A stretch of DNA of 64,000 bases from Flavobacterium sp. 83 (GTDB lineage Bacteria > Bacteroidota > Bacteroidia > Flavobacteriales > Flavobacteriaceae), in assembly GCF_000744835.1 (NCBI RefSeq), contig NZ_JQMS01000001.1, positions 3,410,001-3,474,000 on the forward strand, read 5' to 3'. A program made the position numbers and the translations under genes. This document shows positions 44,738 through 53,762 of this stretch, piece by piece. The notes beneath the pieces were generated by a model. The model saw nothing but the letters and a program-made list of their open reading frames with translations. It ran no database searches and was not told where the DNA came from. Each line of letters starts with the position of its first letter. Position 1 is the first letter of the stretch.

Positions 44738-47700
44738 ATGCAAGAAGGTATATCAGGTAAAATAGCCCATTTTTTCATCAACTCGAAACTAACTATTTTG
44801 TTGATGGTGGCTTTGATGATTATTGGCGTGTACAGTTCGTTTTTGATTCCAAGGGAAGAAGAACCGCAGATTAATGTGCCAATGGCCGACGTGATGGTGG
44901 GTTATCCGGGAGCGAGTCCTACGGAAGTGGAAAGTCGTGTGGCAAAACCATTGGAGAAAATTATTTCGAATATCAAAGGTGTTGAGCATGTACATACGAT
45001 GGCGATGAACGGTCAAGCCATGTTGATTGTACAGTTTTATGTAGGTCAGGATGTGGAGCGTTCCTATGTGAAATTGTATGACGAATTGGCGAAACACGAA
45101 GATATGTTTCCGAAAGGCGTTTACAAGCCTATGGTAAAAACACGTTCTATTGATGATGTTCCTATGTTAGGAATCACGCTTTGGAGCGAAAAACAAGATG
45201 ATTTTCAGTTGCGCCAAATTGCCGAAGAAGTGACTTCGGAAATTGAGAAAGTAAAAGATGTAGCGATTACCAAAGAAATTGGTGGCAGCAATCGCGAATT
45301 GAAAGTGATTCTCGATAAAGATAAAATGGCCGAAAATGGTGTCGATGCTTTGGGCATTATGCAAATGATTCAGGCCAATAACGGAAGTTCACAATCGGGC
45401 AGTTTTGTACAAAATGACCAAGAATATCTAGTTACAACCGGACAGTTTTTATCAAATTCAGAAGATGTAGAAAACTTAGTGGTTGGCGTGAATAAAAACA
45501 GGCCGGTTTATTTGAAGCAAGTGGCAAAAGTACAAGACGGACCTGCCACTGCTAGAAGTTATGTATCTTTTGGATATGGCAAAGCCAATGAAAAATTTAA
45601 AACTGCCAAATCAGAATATCCTGCCGTTACAATTTCAATCGGGAAAGTAAAAGGAGCCGATGCGATGAAGATTTCCGAAAAGATTTTGGAAAAAGTGGCC
45701 CATTTAAAACAAACTATACTTACTGATGATGTTCATGTAGAAGTAACCCGAAACTATGGAGAAACCGCTTCTGACAAAGTAGGGGAATTATTGTTACACC
45801 TTGGAATTGCCATTATTGCCGTAACCGTTTTAGTAATGCTAGCCATGGGATGGCGCGGTGGATTGGTGGTATTCTTTTCGGTGCCTTTAACCTTTGCTTT
45901 GACCTTATTTGCTTATTATTTATTAGGCTATACCTTGAATAGAATTACGCTTTTTGCCCTGGTTTTTGTAGTGGGAATTGTAGTAGACGACAGTATTATC
46001 ATTGCCGAAAACATGCACCGACACTTCAAGATGAAGCGACTGCCTTTTAAACAAGCGGCGATTTATGCAATAAACGAAGTAGGAAATCCAACGATTTTAG
46101 CAACGTTTACGGTTATTGCAGCGATTTTACCAATGGCTTTCGTATCCGGAATGATGGGACCCTATATGAGTCCTATGCCAATTGGCGCTTCAATTGCGAT
46201 GATACTCTCTTTGTTTGTGGCTTTAACGGTAACACCGTATTTGGGGTATCATTTGCTTCAAGAAACCCACAAAAAAGAAAGTTCTTCTTCAAATAAAATA
46301 AAAAAGTGGGTTCCTGACAACCAAAATTTAAATAACATTTCGGAAGAAAAAGACGAGCAACAGCATAAAGAAGCAGAAGGAATGGAAACCAGTCGCATTT
46401 ATAAATTATACAACAAACTGGAACGACCATTCTTAGAAAGCAGTATGAAAAGAAGAGTCTTGCTTGCTGTTACGGTACTCTTATTATTTGGCTCTGTTCT
46501 AATGTTTTTCACTAAATCAGTAGTCGTAAAAATGCTTCCTTTTGATAACAAAAACGAATTTCAAGTCGTAATTGATATGCCAGAAGGAACGACTCTGGAA
46601 AGAACTTCGGCGGTTACTAAGGAAATTGCACAGTATTTATCAACAAAACCAGAAGTAGTAAATTACCAAAATTATATTGGCACCTCTGCTCCTATTACGT
46701 TTAACGGATTGGTGCGTCATTATGATTTGCGTGGCGGTAGCAATATGGCGGACATTCAGGTGAATTTATTGCATAAAGAAGACCGCGATTTACAAAGTCA
46801 TGAAATTGCCAAAGCAATGCGCCCTGAAATTCAGAAAATTGCCAAGAAATATGGTGCGAATGTAAAATTGATTGAAGTGCCGCCAGGACCACCGGTTTTA
46901 TCGACTTTGGTTGCTGAAATTTATGGTCCAAATTACAAAGACCAAATAAAAGTAGCTAATCAAGTAAAAACGATTCTGCAAAACACTTCGGATATTGTGG
47001 ATATCGATTGGATGGTTGAAGATAATCAAACGGAATACAAACTGGAGGTAGATAAAGAAAAAGCGATGCTGAATGGTATTGCACCACAACAAGTAGTTGG
47101 GAATTTGACGTATTTGTTGAAAGAATATCCGGTTTCGAACTTGTATGATGAAAATTCTAATGACAATGTGGGCATCGTTCTTTCGCTTGACGACAAAGAT
47201 AAAACGAGTTTGCAGGACATTCAAAGCCTAAAAATTAAAGGAAGTCAAGGCAATATGATTCCGGTGCGTGATCTAGTAAAAGTAAAAACAGATACGTTAC
47301 AAAAAACTATTTACAGAAAAGACCAGAAACGAGTTGTTTATGTAACGGCTGATATGGCTGGAGCATTAGAAAGTCCTGTATATGCTATTTTAGGAATGAA
47401 TGAAAAATTAGCTAAAATAAAACTACCAAAAGGATACAAAGTTAATGAATTGTATATGGAACAACCTACGGATGAAAGTGATTTCACCGTAAAATGGGAT
47501 GGAGAATGGCAAATTACATTAGAAGTATTTCGTGATTTAGGCGTAGCGTTCATGGTGGTTATTGTTATCATTTATATGTTGATTGTGGGCTGGTTCCAAA
47601 ACTTTAAGACACCAATGGTGATGATGCTTGCAATTCCGCTATCCTTAATTGGAATTGTATTGGGACACTGGCTGTTGAATGCTTATTTCACAGCAACCTC

Positions 47701-48049
47701 TTTTATTGGTATGATTGCTTTAGCAGGTGTAATGGTTCGAAACTCAGTTTTACTGATTGACTTTATCGAAATTCGATTGAATGACGGTGTGCCGTTGAAA
47801 CGCGCCATTATTGAAGCTGGTGCAGTGCGTACAACTCCTATTTTATTGACAACGGGAGCTGTTGTTATTGGAGCATCGATTATTTTGTTTGATCCAATTT
47901 TTCAAGGATTAGCAATATCACTGGTTTTTGGAGCAATCATTTCTACTATTCTAACCTTGATTGTTGTGCCTTTGATTTATTACATCACGGAGAGAAAAAA
48001 ATGGGAATCATCCTCAAATGAAACTGATGAAAAAAATACTAATTCCTAA
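44738..48049 (+). CDS. RND-family efflux permease (AcrB/CusA superfamily)
   Basis: The 1103-residue inner-membrane pump has the standard layout: N-terminal TM1 (12-35), a porter domain with YPGASPTEVE, TM2-6 (about 345-500) containing the proton-relay pair D417-D418 in VVDDSIIIAEN, a second porter domain and TM8-12 (about 900-1080). It exports drugs, metals or metabolites together with the adaptor and TolC-type proteins. A charged insert (about 510-550) follows TM6. Substrate cannot be read from sequence; the Crp-type promoter shared with sulfur genes and the terminal DUF2892-like gene hint at a role in sulfide stress. Confidence 0.93.
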   Translation: MQEGISGKIAHFFINSKLTILLMVALMIIGVYSSFLIPREEEPQINVPMADVMVGYPGASPTEVESRVAKPLEKIISNIKGVEHVHTMAMNGQAMLIVQFYVGQDVERSYVKLYDELAKHEDMFPKGVYKPMVKTRSIDDVPMLGITLWSEKQDDFQLRQIAEEVTSEIEKVKDVAITKEIGGSNRELKVILDKDKMAENGVDALGIMQMIQANNGSSQSGSFVQNDQEYLVTTGQFLSNSEDVENLVVGVNKNRPVYLKQVAKVQDGPATARSYVSFGYGKANEKFKTAKSEYPAVTISIGKVKGADAMKISEKILEKVAHLKQTILTDDVHVEVTRNYGETASDKVGELLLHLGIAIIAVTVLVMLAMGWRGGLVVFFSVPLTFALTLFAYYLLGYTLNRITLFALVFVVGIVVDDSIIIAENMHRHFKMKRLPFKQAAIYAINEVGNPTILATFTVIAAILPMAFVSGMMGPYMSPMPIGASIAMILSLFVALTVTPYLGYHLLQETHKKESSSSNKIKKWVPDNQNLNNISEEKDEQQHKEAEGMETSRIYKLYNKLERPFLESSMKRRVLLAVTVLLLFGSVLMFFTKSVVVKMLPFDNKNEFQVVIDMPEGTTLERTSAVTKEIAQYLSTKPEVVNYQNYIGTSAPITFNGLVRHYDLRGGSNMADIQVNLLHKEDRDLQSHEIAKAMRPEIQKIAKKYGANVKLIEVPPGPPVLSTLVAEIYGPNYKDQIKVANQVKTILQNTSDIVDIDWMVEDNQTEYKLEVDKEKAMLNGIAPQQVVGNLTYLLKEYPVSNLYDENSNDNVGIVLSLDDKDKTSLQDIQSLKIKGSQGNMIPVRDLVKVKTDTLQKTIYRKDQKRVVYVTADMAGALESPVYAILGMNEKLAKIKLPKGYKVNELYMEQPTDESDFTVKWDGEWQITLEVFRDLGVAFMVVIVIIYMLIVGWFQNFKTPMVMMLAIPLSLIGIVLGHWLLNAYFTATSFIGMIALAGVMVRNSVLLIDFIEIRLNDGVPLKRAIIEAGAVRTTPILLTTGAVVIGASIILFDPIFQGLAISLVFGAIISTILTLIVVPLIYYITERKKWESSSNETDEKNTNS

Positions 48050-48067
48050 CTTATAACTAAAACCATT

Positions 48068-48373
48068 ATGAAACTACTCATCATAACCGCTATTTCTGCA
48101 TTTGAAAAAGACATCAAAAAAATGTTGAAACAAGCAGAAGTAAAAACTTTTAGTTACAAAGAAGTAAAAGGATACAAAGACATTTCGGAAGAAGCTTTTG
48201 AAAGTAACTGGTTTGCCAGCGAAATAAACGAAACCGAATCCATTCTCTTTTATGCTTTTGTAAAAAAGGAAAATGTAGATCCGTTATTCGATTTAGTTTC
48301 TTCCTTTAATAGTAAACAAGAAACAGTATCGCATATTCATATAGCCGTTTTAAACATCGAAAAAAACAATTAA
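48068..48373 (+). CDS. Small PII-like protein in the efflux operon
   Basis: The 101-residue protein starts with MKLLIITAISAFEKDIKKML and ends VSHIHIAVLNIEK, a beta-alpha-beta pattern like PII/CutA-type ferredoxin-like folds. Small PII-like proteins (for example DUF3240) often follow RND pump genes and may sense the exported ligand. It lies 18 bp after the pump gene. The fold assignment is by resemblance only. Confidence 0.6.
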   Translation: MKLLIITAISAFEKDIKKMLKQAEVKTFSYKEVKGYKDISEEAFESNWFASEINETESILFYAFVKKENVDPLFDLVSSFNSKQETVSHIHIAVLNIEKNN

Positions 48374-48387
48374 TTAAAAATAAAATT

Positions 48388-48573
48388 ATGAAAAATAGAA
48401 TCGTAAAAGGTATTGCTGGAACTTTCATACTCATTAGTTTACTTTTATCCATTTATATTAATCAAAATTGGTTGTGGTTTACTGTATTTGTGGGAGCCAA
48501 TTTATTACAATCATCCATAACCAAATGGTGTTTAATGGAAGATATCCTGACTAAACTTGGAGTAAAAGATTAA
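48388..48573 (+). CDS. DUF2892-like small membrane protein at the end of the efflux operon
   Basis: The 61-residue protein has an N-terminal IVKGIAGTFILISLLLSIYI helix, a second helix and SSITKWCLMEDILTKLGVK, with one Cys just after the second helix. The pattern matches DUF2892/YgaP-type proteins, which also occur in the CstB-like operon at 25.4 kb. It is 14 bp after the PII-like gene and is followed by a terminator. Confidence 0.75.
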   Translation: MKNRIVKGIAGTFILISLLLSIYINQNWLWFTVFVGANLLQSSITKWCLMEDILTKLGVKD

Positions 48574-48595
48574 AATTACATACAATTATAATCGA

Positions 48596-48625
48596 AAGCT
48601 GAAACAAATGTTTCGGCTTTTTTTA
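48596..48625 (+). terminator. Rho-independent terminator of the efflux operon
   Basis: Ten-bp arms AAGCTGAAAC (48596-48605) and GTTTCGGCTT (48610-48619, one T-G wobble) with a 4-nt loop, then a T run. Confidence 0.88.
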
Positions 48626-48744
48626 TGGAAAATTTTAAAACAATAAGCAAGTCCTAATTATTTTTAAAAACAAAACAATATTAATTAACTACAAAACAAC
48701 ACTTTACAATTAATTAAAAATATTTTAACAAAAAAATAACTAAC

Positions 48745-48791
48745 ATTTGTATATACAAATATAAAAAGCGTTACATTTGTACCGACAAATG
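48745..48791 (+). promoter_or_regulatory. MarR-type double operator over the marR promoter
   Basis: Two palindromes share the half-site ATTTGT: perfect ATTTGTATATACAAAT (48745-48760) and CATTTGT-ACCG-ACAAATG (48774-48791). The second contains the -7 element TACATTTG (48772-48779) and the first supplies a TTTG at 48746-48749 at -33, 22 bp away. Repressor binding would cover both promoter elements. They lie 15 bp upstream of the MarR-family ATG, so autoregulation is expected. Confidence 0.75.
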
Positions 48792-48805
48792 AGATACGAA
48801 AAGGC

Positions 48806-49258
48806 ATGAAAATTGAAGATGAAATAAAAAGTACCGTGGCATTGAACATTTCAAAAAAAATCACATTGAACATTTTATATACTCAAAATGTTATCACAGA
48901 TAATTTCAATGAAATATTGAAACCGTATGACATATCTGGAGAACAATACAATGTATTACGAATATTAAGGGGCCAAAAAGGAAATCCGGCAAATATGTGC
49001 TTAATACAGGACCGTATGTTGGCCAAAACCAGCAACACCACTCGACTTGTAGATAAATTATTATTGAAAGATTTTGTCACTAGAAATGTATGTCCTGAAA
49101 ACCGAAGAAAAATTGAAGTTTTAATTACTCAAAAAGGATTAGACATTTTAGCAGAATTAGATCCTAAAGTAATTGAACACGAAGAATTATTTTCGAAAAA
49201 ATTAAATACCGAAGAATTAGAAAAATTAAATTATTTATTAGAAAAATACAGAAATTAA
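48806..49258 (+). CDS. MarR-family transcriptional regulator
   Basis: The 150-residue protein has the MarR winged-helix fold: dimerisation helices at both ends, GEQYNVLRILRGQKGNPANMCLIQDRM, a recognition helix region (AKTSNTTRLVDKLLLKDFV) and the wing NVCPENRRKIEVLITQKG. It most likely represses its own promoter and the downstream nitroreductase and YceI genes through the palindromes just upstream. The nitroreductase starts 13 bp after its stop, so the genes form an operon. Confidence 0.9.
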   Translation: MKIEDEIKSTVALNISKKITLNILYTQNVITDNFNEILKPYDISGEQYNVLRILRGQKGNPANMCLIQDRMLAKTSNTTRLVDKLLLKDFVTRNVCPENRRKIEVLITQKGLDILAELDPKVIEHEELFSKKLNTEELEKLNYLLEKYRN

Positions 49259-49271
49259 ATACATTAAAATT

Positions 49272-49904
49272 ATGAATACTTTTTTAGAAAATCAAAACTG
49301 GAGATACGCAACAAAAAAATTTGATGCTTCCAAAAAAATAACAACTGAAGATTTAAATACTTTAAAAGAAGCCATTCGTTTGAGTTCCTCTTCTTATGGA
49401 TTACAACCTTACAAAGTTATCATTGTAGAAAATCCAGAATTAAGAGCAAAAATTCAACCAGCTGCTTGGGGACAAGCTCAAATTGTTGACGCTTCACACT
49501 TAATCATTTTTGCTAATGAAACTAATGTTAACGATACAACAATTGATAGCTATTTAAAAAACATCAGTGAAACCAGAAATACTCCAATAGAAGCTTTATC
49601 TGGTTATGGCGATTTTATGAAATCTAAAATTTCTACTTTACCGGAAGACGTAAAAAACATTTGGACAGCAAAACAAACTTATTTAGCCTTAGGAAATTTA
49701 TTAAACGCTGCTGCTGAACTAAAAATTGATGCAACTCCTATGGAAGGATTTGTTCCTGCGCAGGTAAATGAAATATTAGGTTTAGACAAATTAGGCCTAA
49801 ATGCAACGCTAATTGCAACGTTAGGATACAGACATGATGATGACACAACCCAACATTATACAAAAGTTAGAAAATCTAACGAAGACTTATTTATTACATT
49901 ATAA
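49272..49904 (+). CDS. NAD(P)H-dependent nitroreductase-family oxidoreductase
   Basis: The 210-residue protein has the flavin-binding nitroreductase pattern: NWRYATKKFDASKKI at the start, LSSSSYGLQPYKVIIVENPE (FMN contact), and GNLLNAAAELKIDATPMEGF followed by ATLGYRHDDD. It resembles NfnB/DrgA enzymes that reduce nitroaromatics, quinones or flavins. It is controlled with the MarR regulator gene upstream. Confidence 0.9.
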   Translation: MNTFLENQNWRYATKKFDASKKITTEDLNTLKEAIRLSSSSYGLQPYKVIIVENPELRAKIQPAAWGQAQIVDASHLIIFANETNVNDTTIDSYLKNISETRNTPIEALSGYGDFMKSKISTLPEDVKNIWTAKQTYLALGNLLNAAAELKIDATPMEGFVPAQVNEILGLDKLGLNATLIATLGYRHDDDTTQHYTKVRKSNEDLFITL

Positions 49905-49950
49905 TTACTAATTCAAAATCAAATATTAATCCAAAATCAAATTTAAAAAA

Positions 49951-50517
49951 ATGAAAAATTTAAAATCAATTGCATTAGCATTAGTAGTAGTTTTATCTAC
50001 ATTATCAGTAACAGCACAAACTAAAAAAGTAGATGCGACAAACAGTTCAATCAACTGGCATGCAACAAAAGTTACAGGACAACACGTAGGAACTGTAAAC
50101 ATTAAATCAGGTACATTAGTTTTCAAAGGAAAAAAATTAGCAGGAGGAACTTTTGTTGTTGATATGACTTCATTAACAGCTACAGACCTTACAGGTGAAT
50201 ACTTAGGAAAATTGAACGGTCACTTGAAATCAGAAGATTTCTTTGGAACTGAAAAATTCCCAACTGCAACATTAGTATTCAAAAAAATAGGAGTAAAAGC
50301 TCCAAATGTTTACACTGTAACAGGTGATTTAACAATAAAAGGAATAACAAATCCTATCACTTTTGATCTTGCAACAACAAAAAATACTGCTGCAACTACA
50401 TTTAAAGTAGACAGAACAAAATACGATATCAAATACAACTCTGCAAGTATCTTCAGTAGCATTGGAGACAAAGCAATTTCTGATGATTTTGAATTAACAG
50501 TAGCTTTGAAATTCTAA
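49951..50517 (+). CDS. YceI-family periplasmic protein, paralogue 1
   Basis: The 188-residue protein has a signal peptide (1-23, ending TAQ) and a YceI lipocalin-like beta-barrel: SSINWHATKVTGQHVGTVNIKSG, LNGHLKSEDFFGTEKFPTATL, GDLTIKGITNPITFDL and a C-terminal strand. YceI proteins bind isoprenoid-type lipids or quinones and are often induced by stress. It follows the nitroreductase by 46 bp and is terminated by a strong hairpin. Confidence 0.92.
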   Translation: MKNLKSIALALVVVLSTLSVTAQTKKVDATNSSINWHATKVTGQHVGTVNIKSGTLVFKGKKLAGGTFVVDMTSLTATDLTGEYLGKLNGHLKSEDFFGTEKFPTATLVFKKIGVKAPNVYTVTGDLTIKGITNPITFDLATTKNTAATTFKVDRTKYDIKYNSASIFSSIGDKAISDDFELTVALKF

Positions 50518-50539
50518 TATTTTTTTTAAAAAATATACT

Positions 50540-50573
50540 AAACCCCAACAGGAAACTGTTGGGGTTTCTTTTT
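50540..50573 (+). terminator. Rho-independent terminator after YceI paralogue 1
   Basis: Perfect 12-bp arms (50540-50551 and 50556-50567) around a GAAA tetraloop, followed by T-rich sequence. It closes the marR-nitroreductase-yceI unit. Confidence 0.92.
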
Positions 50574-50703
50574 ACAATCACATGAACTTTCTATAAAAAT
50601 AAACAGTTAAACTTCAAAATAAAAATGATTGTGAGAATGTATTTATTAATATTTACACCATATAAAATCCTTTAAAAAAAGTAATTAATATATTTATAAT
50701 CAA

Positions 50704-50736
50704 TTGGTTAATACAAATATTGATTTTGTAACTTTG
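50704..50736 (+). promoter_or_regulatory. Promoter of YceI paralogue 2
   Basis: TTG (50704-50706) and TAACTTTG (50729-50736) are separated by 22 bp, a standard flavobacterial promoter, 68 bp upstream of the ATG. No MarR-type ATTTGT palindrome is seen here, so the two paralogues are probably controlled differently. Confidence 0.6.
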
Positions 50737-50804
50737 ATTTGAATAAATAAATCTGGATCACTATTTTATTATTCAGCTTTGACTTTTAACTTAAAAATAT
50801 CATT

Positions 50805-51371
50805 ATGGAAAATTTAAAAAAAATTAGTTTCGTTCTAATATTCGTTTTCGCATTTATCAAAGTAGAAGCACAAACAAATAAAATTGATGTTTCAAAAAGC
50901 GTCATTAATTGGGTAGGAAAAAAAATAACTGGTCAGCATGAAGGAACAATAAAACTAAAAGATGGGTATCTTATTTTCAAAAACAATAAAGTGGTTGGAG
51001 GAGATTTTAATGCTAATATGAAATCACTATCAAATACAGATCAAACAGGAAAATCAAAATTAAAACTGGAAGGTCATTTAAAATCAGATGATTTTTTTGG
51101 CATAGACAATTATAACACTGCAAATTTAGTTTTCAAAACTATTGGTGATAAAGGCAATAACATTTATGCAGTCACTGCTGATTTAACAATAAAAGGAGTT
51201 ACTAATCCGGTGAAATTTGATTTAATTGTAAAAGGAAATACAGCAACTGCCGCTTTGAAAATAGACCGAACAAAATATGACATAAAATACGGTTCCGGCA
51301 GTTATTTTGATGATTTGGGAGACAAAACAATATACGATGAATTTGAATTAAATGTTGATTTAGTATTTTAG
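50805..51371 (+). CDS. YceI-family periplasmic protein, paralogue 2
   Basis: This 188-residue protein has the same length and block order as paralogue 1 (signal peptide ending VEAQ; NWVGKKITGQHEGTIKLKDG; EGHLKSDDFFGIDNY; ADLTIKGVTNPVKFDL). It is a tandem duplicate that has diverged to perhaps half identity. It has its own promoter, and no strong terminator follows before the trp leader. Confidence 0.92.
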   Translation: MENLKKISFVLIFVFAFIKVEAQTNKIDVSKSVINWVGKKITGQHEGTIKLKDGYLIFKNNKVVGGDFNANMKSLSNTDQTGKSKLKLEGHLKSDDFFGIDNYNTANLVFKTIGDKGNNIYAVTADLTIKGVTNPVKFDLIVKGNTATAALKIDRTKYDIKYGSGSYFDDLGDKTIYDEFELNVDLVF

Positions 51372-51429
51372 CAGTAATTTATTTAACAAAAAAACATTAA
51401 ATTTAATATTTTTTTTTGGCTTTTTATTT

Positions 51430-51459
51430 TTGAATAATCGAAATTCATTTATATATTTG
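51430..51459 (+). promoter_or_regulatory. trp operon promoter
   Basis: TTG (51430-51432) and TATATTTG (51452-51459) are 19 bp apart, an ideal Bacteroidetes promoter. Transcription would start about 51465, just ahead of the leader peptide. Confidence 0.75.
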
Positions 51460-51472
51460 TCACAACAAAAAA

Positions 51473-51532
51473 ATGATGAAAACAACAATAAACAATACTT
51501 GGTGGTGGAACAATTTACGTCAATCGTCGTGA
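51473..51532 (+). CDS. trpL: trp leader peptide with three consecutive Trp codons
   Basis: The 19-codon frame starts ATGATG and contains TGG TGG TGG (51500-51508) before a TGA stop at 51530-51532. Three tandem Trp codons in a short frame between the trp promoter and an attenuator hairpin are the hallmark of ribosome-mediated attenuation: when charged tRNA-Trp is scarce the ribosome stalls there and the terminator does not form. Confidence 0.88.
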   Translation: MMKTTINNTWWWNNLRQSS

Positions 51533-51569
51533 ACTAAGCTTCCTATAGTATTATTAAACTATAAATACA

Positions 51570-51601
51570 AAAGGCTTGTCATCACGACAGGCCTTTTTTT
51601 T
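51570..51601 (+). terminator. trp attenuator (intrinsic terminator in the leader)
   Basis: Arms AAAGGCTTGTC (51570-51580) and GACAGGCCTTT (51586-51596; one T-G wobble), then a T run to 51601. An upstream hairpin TATAGT/ACTATA at about 51544-51563 may be the alternative pairing. It lies 38 bp after the leader-peptide stop and 45 bp before trpE. Confidence 0.88.
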
Positions 51602-51645
51602 GTGCTCATTTTATCACTATTACACAACTCTAAATATCATACAAA

Positions 51646-53046
51646 TTGAAACCTTTTATACTAAACACAAATTACAAGCAAATCCTTGCAGATACCATTA
51701 CTCCTGTAAGTGTATATCTCAAAATTCGTGATAAATTCCCAAATAGTTTATTACTGGAAAGCAGTGATTATCATGGAAATGACAACAGTTTCTCTTACAT
51801 TTGTTGCAATCCTATTGCTTCGATAAAAATAGAAAATGAAATTATCTACAAGACCTTTCCTGACGGAAGTTTTGAAAAAATAAACATTGATAAAACTACT
51901 GATATTCCGCAGGTCATTCAAGAATTCTCAGGTCAGTTTACATCAGAGAAAAATGATTTCAAATTTATCAATAATGGTCTATTTGGTTACATTTCGTATG
52001 ATGCTGTTCGTTATTTCGAAAAAGTGACTATTGCCAAAAAAGACAATAGCATTTCTATTCCTGATGTTTATTATGCAGTGTACCAAAATATAATCGCTAT
52101 CAATCATTTCAAAAATGAAGCTTATATTTTCTGTCATAGTTTGGATGGAAGAAACAACATTTCAGAAATCGAACAATTATTGCAATCCCGAAATATTGCT
52201 TCCTATAAATTCTCGAAAGAAGGAGAAGGTTTTTCTAATTTGACAGACGACGAATTCAAGCATAATGTGGCTTTAGCCAAAAAGCATTGTTACAGAGGTG
52301 ATGTGTTCCAATTGGTTTTATCCAGAAGATTTACCCAAGGTTTCAAGGGAGATGAATTCAATGTATACAGAGCGTTAAGAAGTATCAATCCTTCGCCTTA
52401 TTTATTCTTTTTTGATTATGGTGATTTCAAAATATTTGGTTCTTCACCAGAAGCTCAAATTATTGTAAAAGATCGCAAAGCTGAAATTCATCCTATCGCG
52501 GGAACTTTCAAAAGAACTGGCGATGATGAGAAAGATGCCATACTTGCCAAAGAATTATCTGTAGATAAAAAAGAGAATAGCGAACACGTAATGCTGGTTG
52601 ATTTAGCCAGAAATGATTTGAGCAGAAACGGACATAATGTAAATGTTGAAAAATACAGAGAAGTACAGTTTTTCTCACATGTTATTCACTTGGTTTCAAA
52701 AGTGACTGGACATTTGCACCCTAGCGCGACTACAATGCAAGTGGTAGCGGATACTTTTCCAGCAGGAACATTAAGCGGAGCGCCAAAACACCGAGCGATG
52801 CAACTCATTGAAGATTACGAAAAAACGAATAGAACTTTTTATGGAGGCGCTATTGGTTTTATGGATTTTGAAGGTAATTTTAATCATGCCATTATGATTC
52901 GTACTTTCCTAAGCAAAAATCACCAACTACATTGTCAGGCCGGAGCGGGAATTATAGCCAGTTCAGATGAAGAAAGTGAAATGCAGGAAGTATACAACAA
53001 ATTAAGAGCCTTAAATGCAGCTTTGGATTTAGCGGAAACAATATAA
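51646..53046 (+). CDS. trpE: Anthranilate synthase component I
   Basis: The 466-residue protein makes anthranilate from chorismate with TrpG. It shows the tryptophan-feedback motif LLLESS (L36-S39 core), NPSPYLFFFDYG, GSSPEAQI, the catalytic HPIAGTFKRTG and AGTLSGAPKHRAMQLI. It starts with TTG; no ATG lies nearby upstream in frame and the N-terminus aligns well with the family, so the TTG is credible. First gene of the trp operon after the attenuator. Confidence 0.95.
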   Translation: MKPFILNTNYKQILADTITPVSVYLKIRDKFPNSLLLESSDYHGNDNSFSYICCNPIASIKIENEIIYKTFPDGSFEKINIDKTTDIPQVIQEFSGQFTSEKNDFKFINNGLFGYISYDAVRYFEKVTIAKKDNSISIPDVYYAVYQNIIAINHFKNEAYIFCHSLDGRNNISEIEQLLQSRNIASYKFSKEGEGFSNLTDDEFKHNVALAKKHCYRGDVFQLVLSRRFTQGFKGDEFNVYRALRSINPSPYLFFFDYGDFKIFGSSPEAQIIVKDRKAEIHPIAGTFKRTGDDEKDAILAKELSVDKKENSEHVMLVDLARNDLSRNGHNVNVEKYREVQFFSHVIHLVSKVTGHLHPSATTMQVVADTFPAGTLSGAPKHRAMQLIEDYEKTNRTFYGGAIGFMDFEGNFNHAIMIRTFLSKNHQLHCQAGAGIIASSDEESEMQEVYNKLRALNAALDLAETI

Positions 53047-53074
53047 AATAATTTAAAAATTCAATAATTTAAGA

Positions 53075-53117
53075 ATTTAAAGATTGCTGAAACGTTCTAA
53101 TTTTTCAATCTTTAAAT
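53075..53117 (+). repeat. Hairpin between trpE and trpG
   Basis: Perfect 12-bp arms ATTTAAAGATTG (53075-53086) and CAATCTTTAAAT (53106-53117) with a 19-nt loop, no long T run after it. Rather than a terminator it may be an RNA processing or stability element inside the operon. Confidence 0.7.
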
Positions 53118-53140
53118 CTTTCAATTTTTCAATAATAAAA

Positions 53141-53707
53141 ATGAAAAAAATACTAGTCATAGACAATTACGATAGTTTCACTTACAATTTAGTGCATTAT
53201 CTGGAAGATTTAGATTGCGAAGTAACCGTTTACAGAAACGATGAATTTGATATTGATGAAATTGCAGTTTTTGATAAAATTCTTCTTTCTCCAGGACCTG
53301 GAATCCCGGATGAAGCAGGATTATTGAAAGAAGTCATTAAAAAATACGGACCTACAAAAAGTATCTTTGGCGTATGCTTAGGACAACAAGCGATAGGCGA
53401 AGTTTATGGAGGAACACTTTCTAATTTAGACAAAGTATATCATGGTGTAGCAACAATGGTAAAAACCGTTGTAGATGATGAACTTTTATTCGAAGGATTA
53501 GGAAATGAATTTGAAGTAGGGCGCTATCACTCATGGGTTGTTGATGCTAATTTACCTGATGTTCTTGAAGCAACTTCATTTGACGAAAATGGACAAGTGA
53601 TGTCATTGCGTCACAAAACATTCGATGTGCGCGGTGTACAATTTCATCCCGAAAGTGTGTTGACTCCTAATGGAAAAAAAATATTGGAGAATTGGATAAA
53701 AAATTAG
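53141..53707 (+). CDS. trpG: Anthranilate synthase component II (glutamine amidotransferase)
   Basis: The 188-residue class I amidotransferase supplies ammonia to TrpE. It has the nucleophile C79 in GVCLGQQAIGE, the oxyanion block LSPGPGIP and the catalytic His/Glu in VQFHPESVLT. I start at the ATG at 53141; the in-frame TTG 19 codons upstream would translate the hairpin region and adds no conserved sequence. Confidence 0.95.
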   Translation: MKKILVIDNYDSFTYNLVHYLEDLDCEVTVYRNDEFDIDEIAVFDKILLSPGPGIPDEAGLLKEVIKKYGPTKSIFGVCLGQQAIGEVYGGTLSNLDKVYHGVATMVKTVVDDELLFEGLGNEFEVGRYHSWVVDANLPDVLEATSFDENGQVMSLRHKTFDVRGVQFHPESVLTPNGKKILENWIKN

Positions 53708-53762
53708 AAATCTGTTTTGGTATTTAGTCACAATCGTTCCTTAAATCAATTAAAAAATAGAA

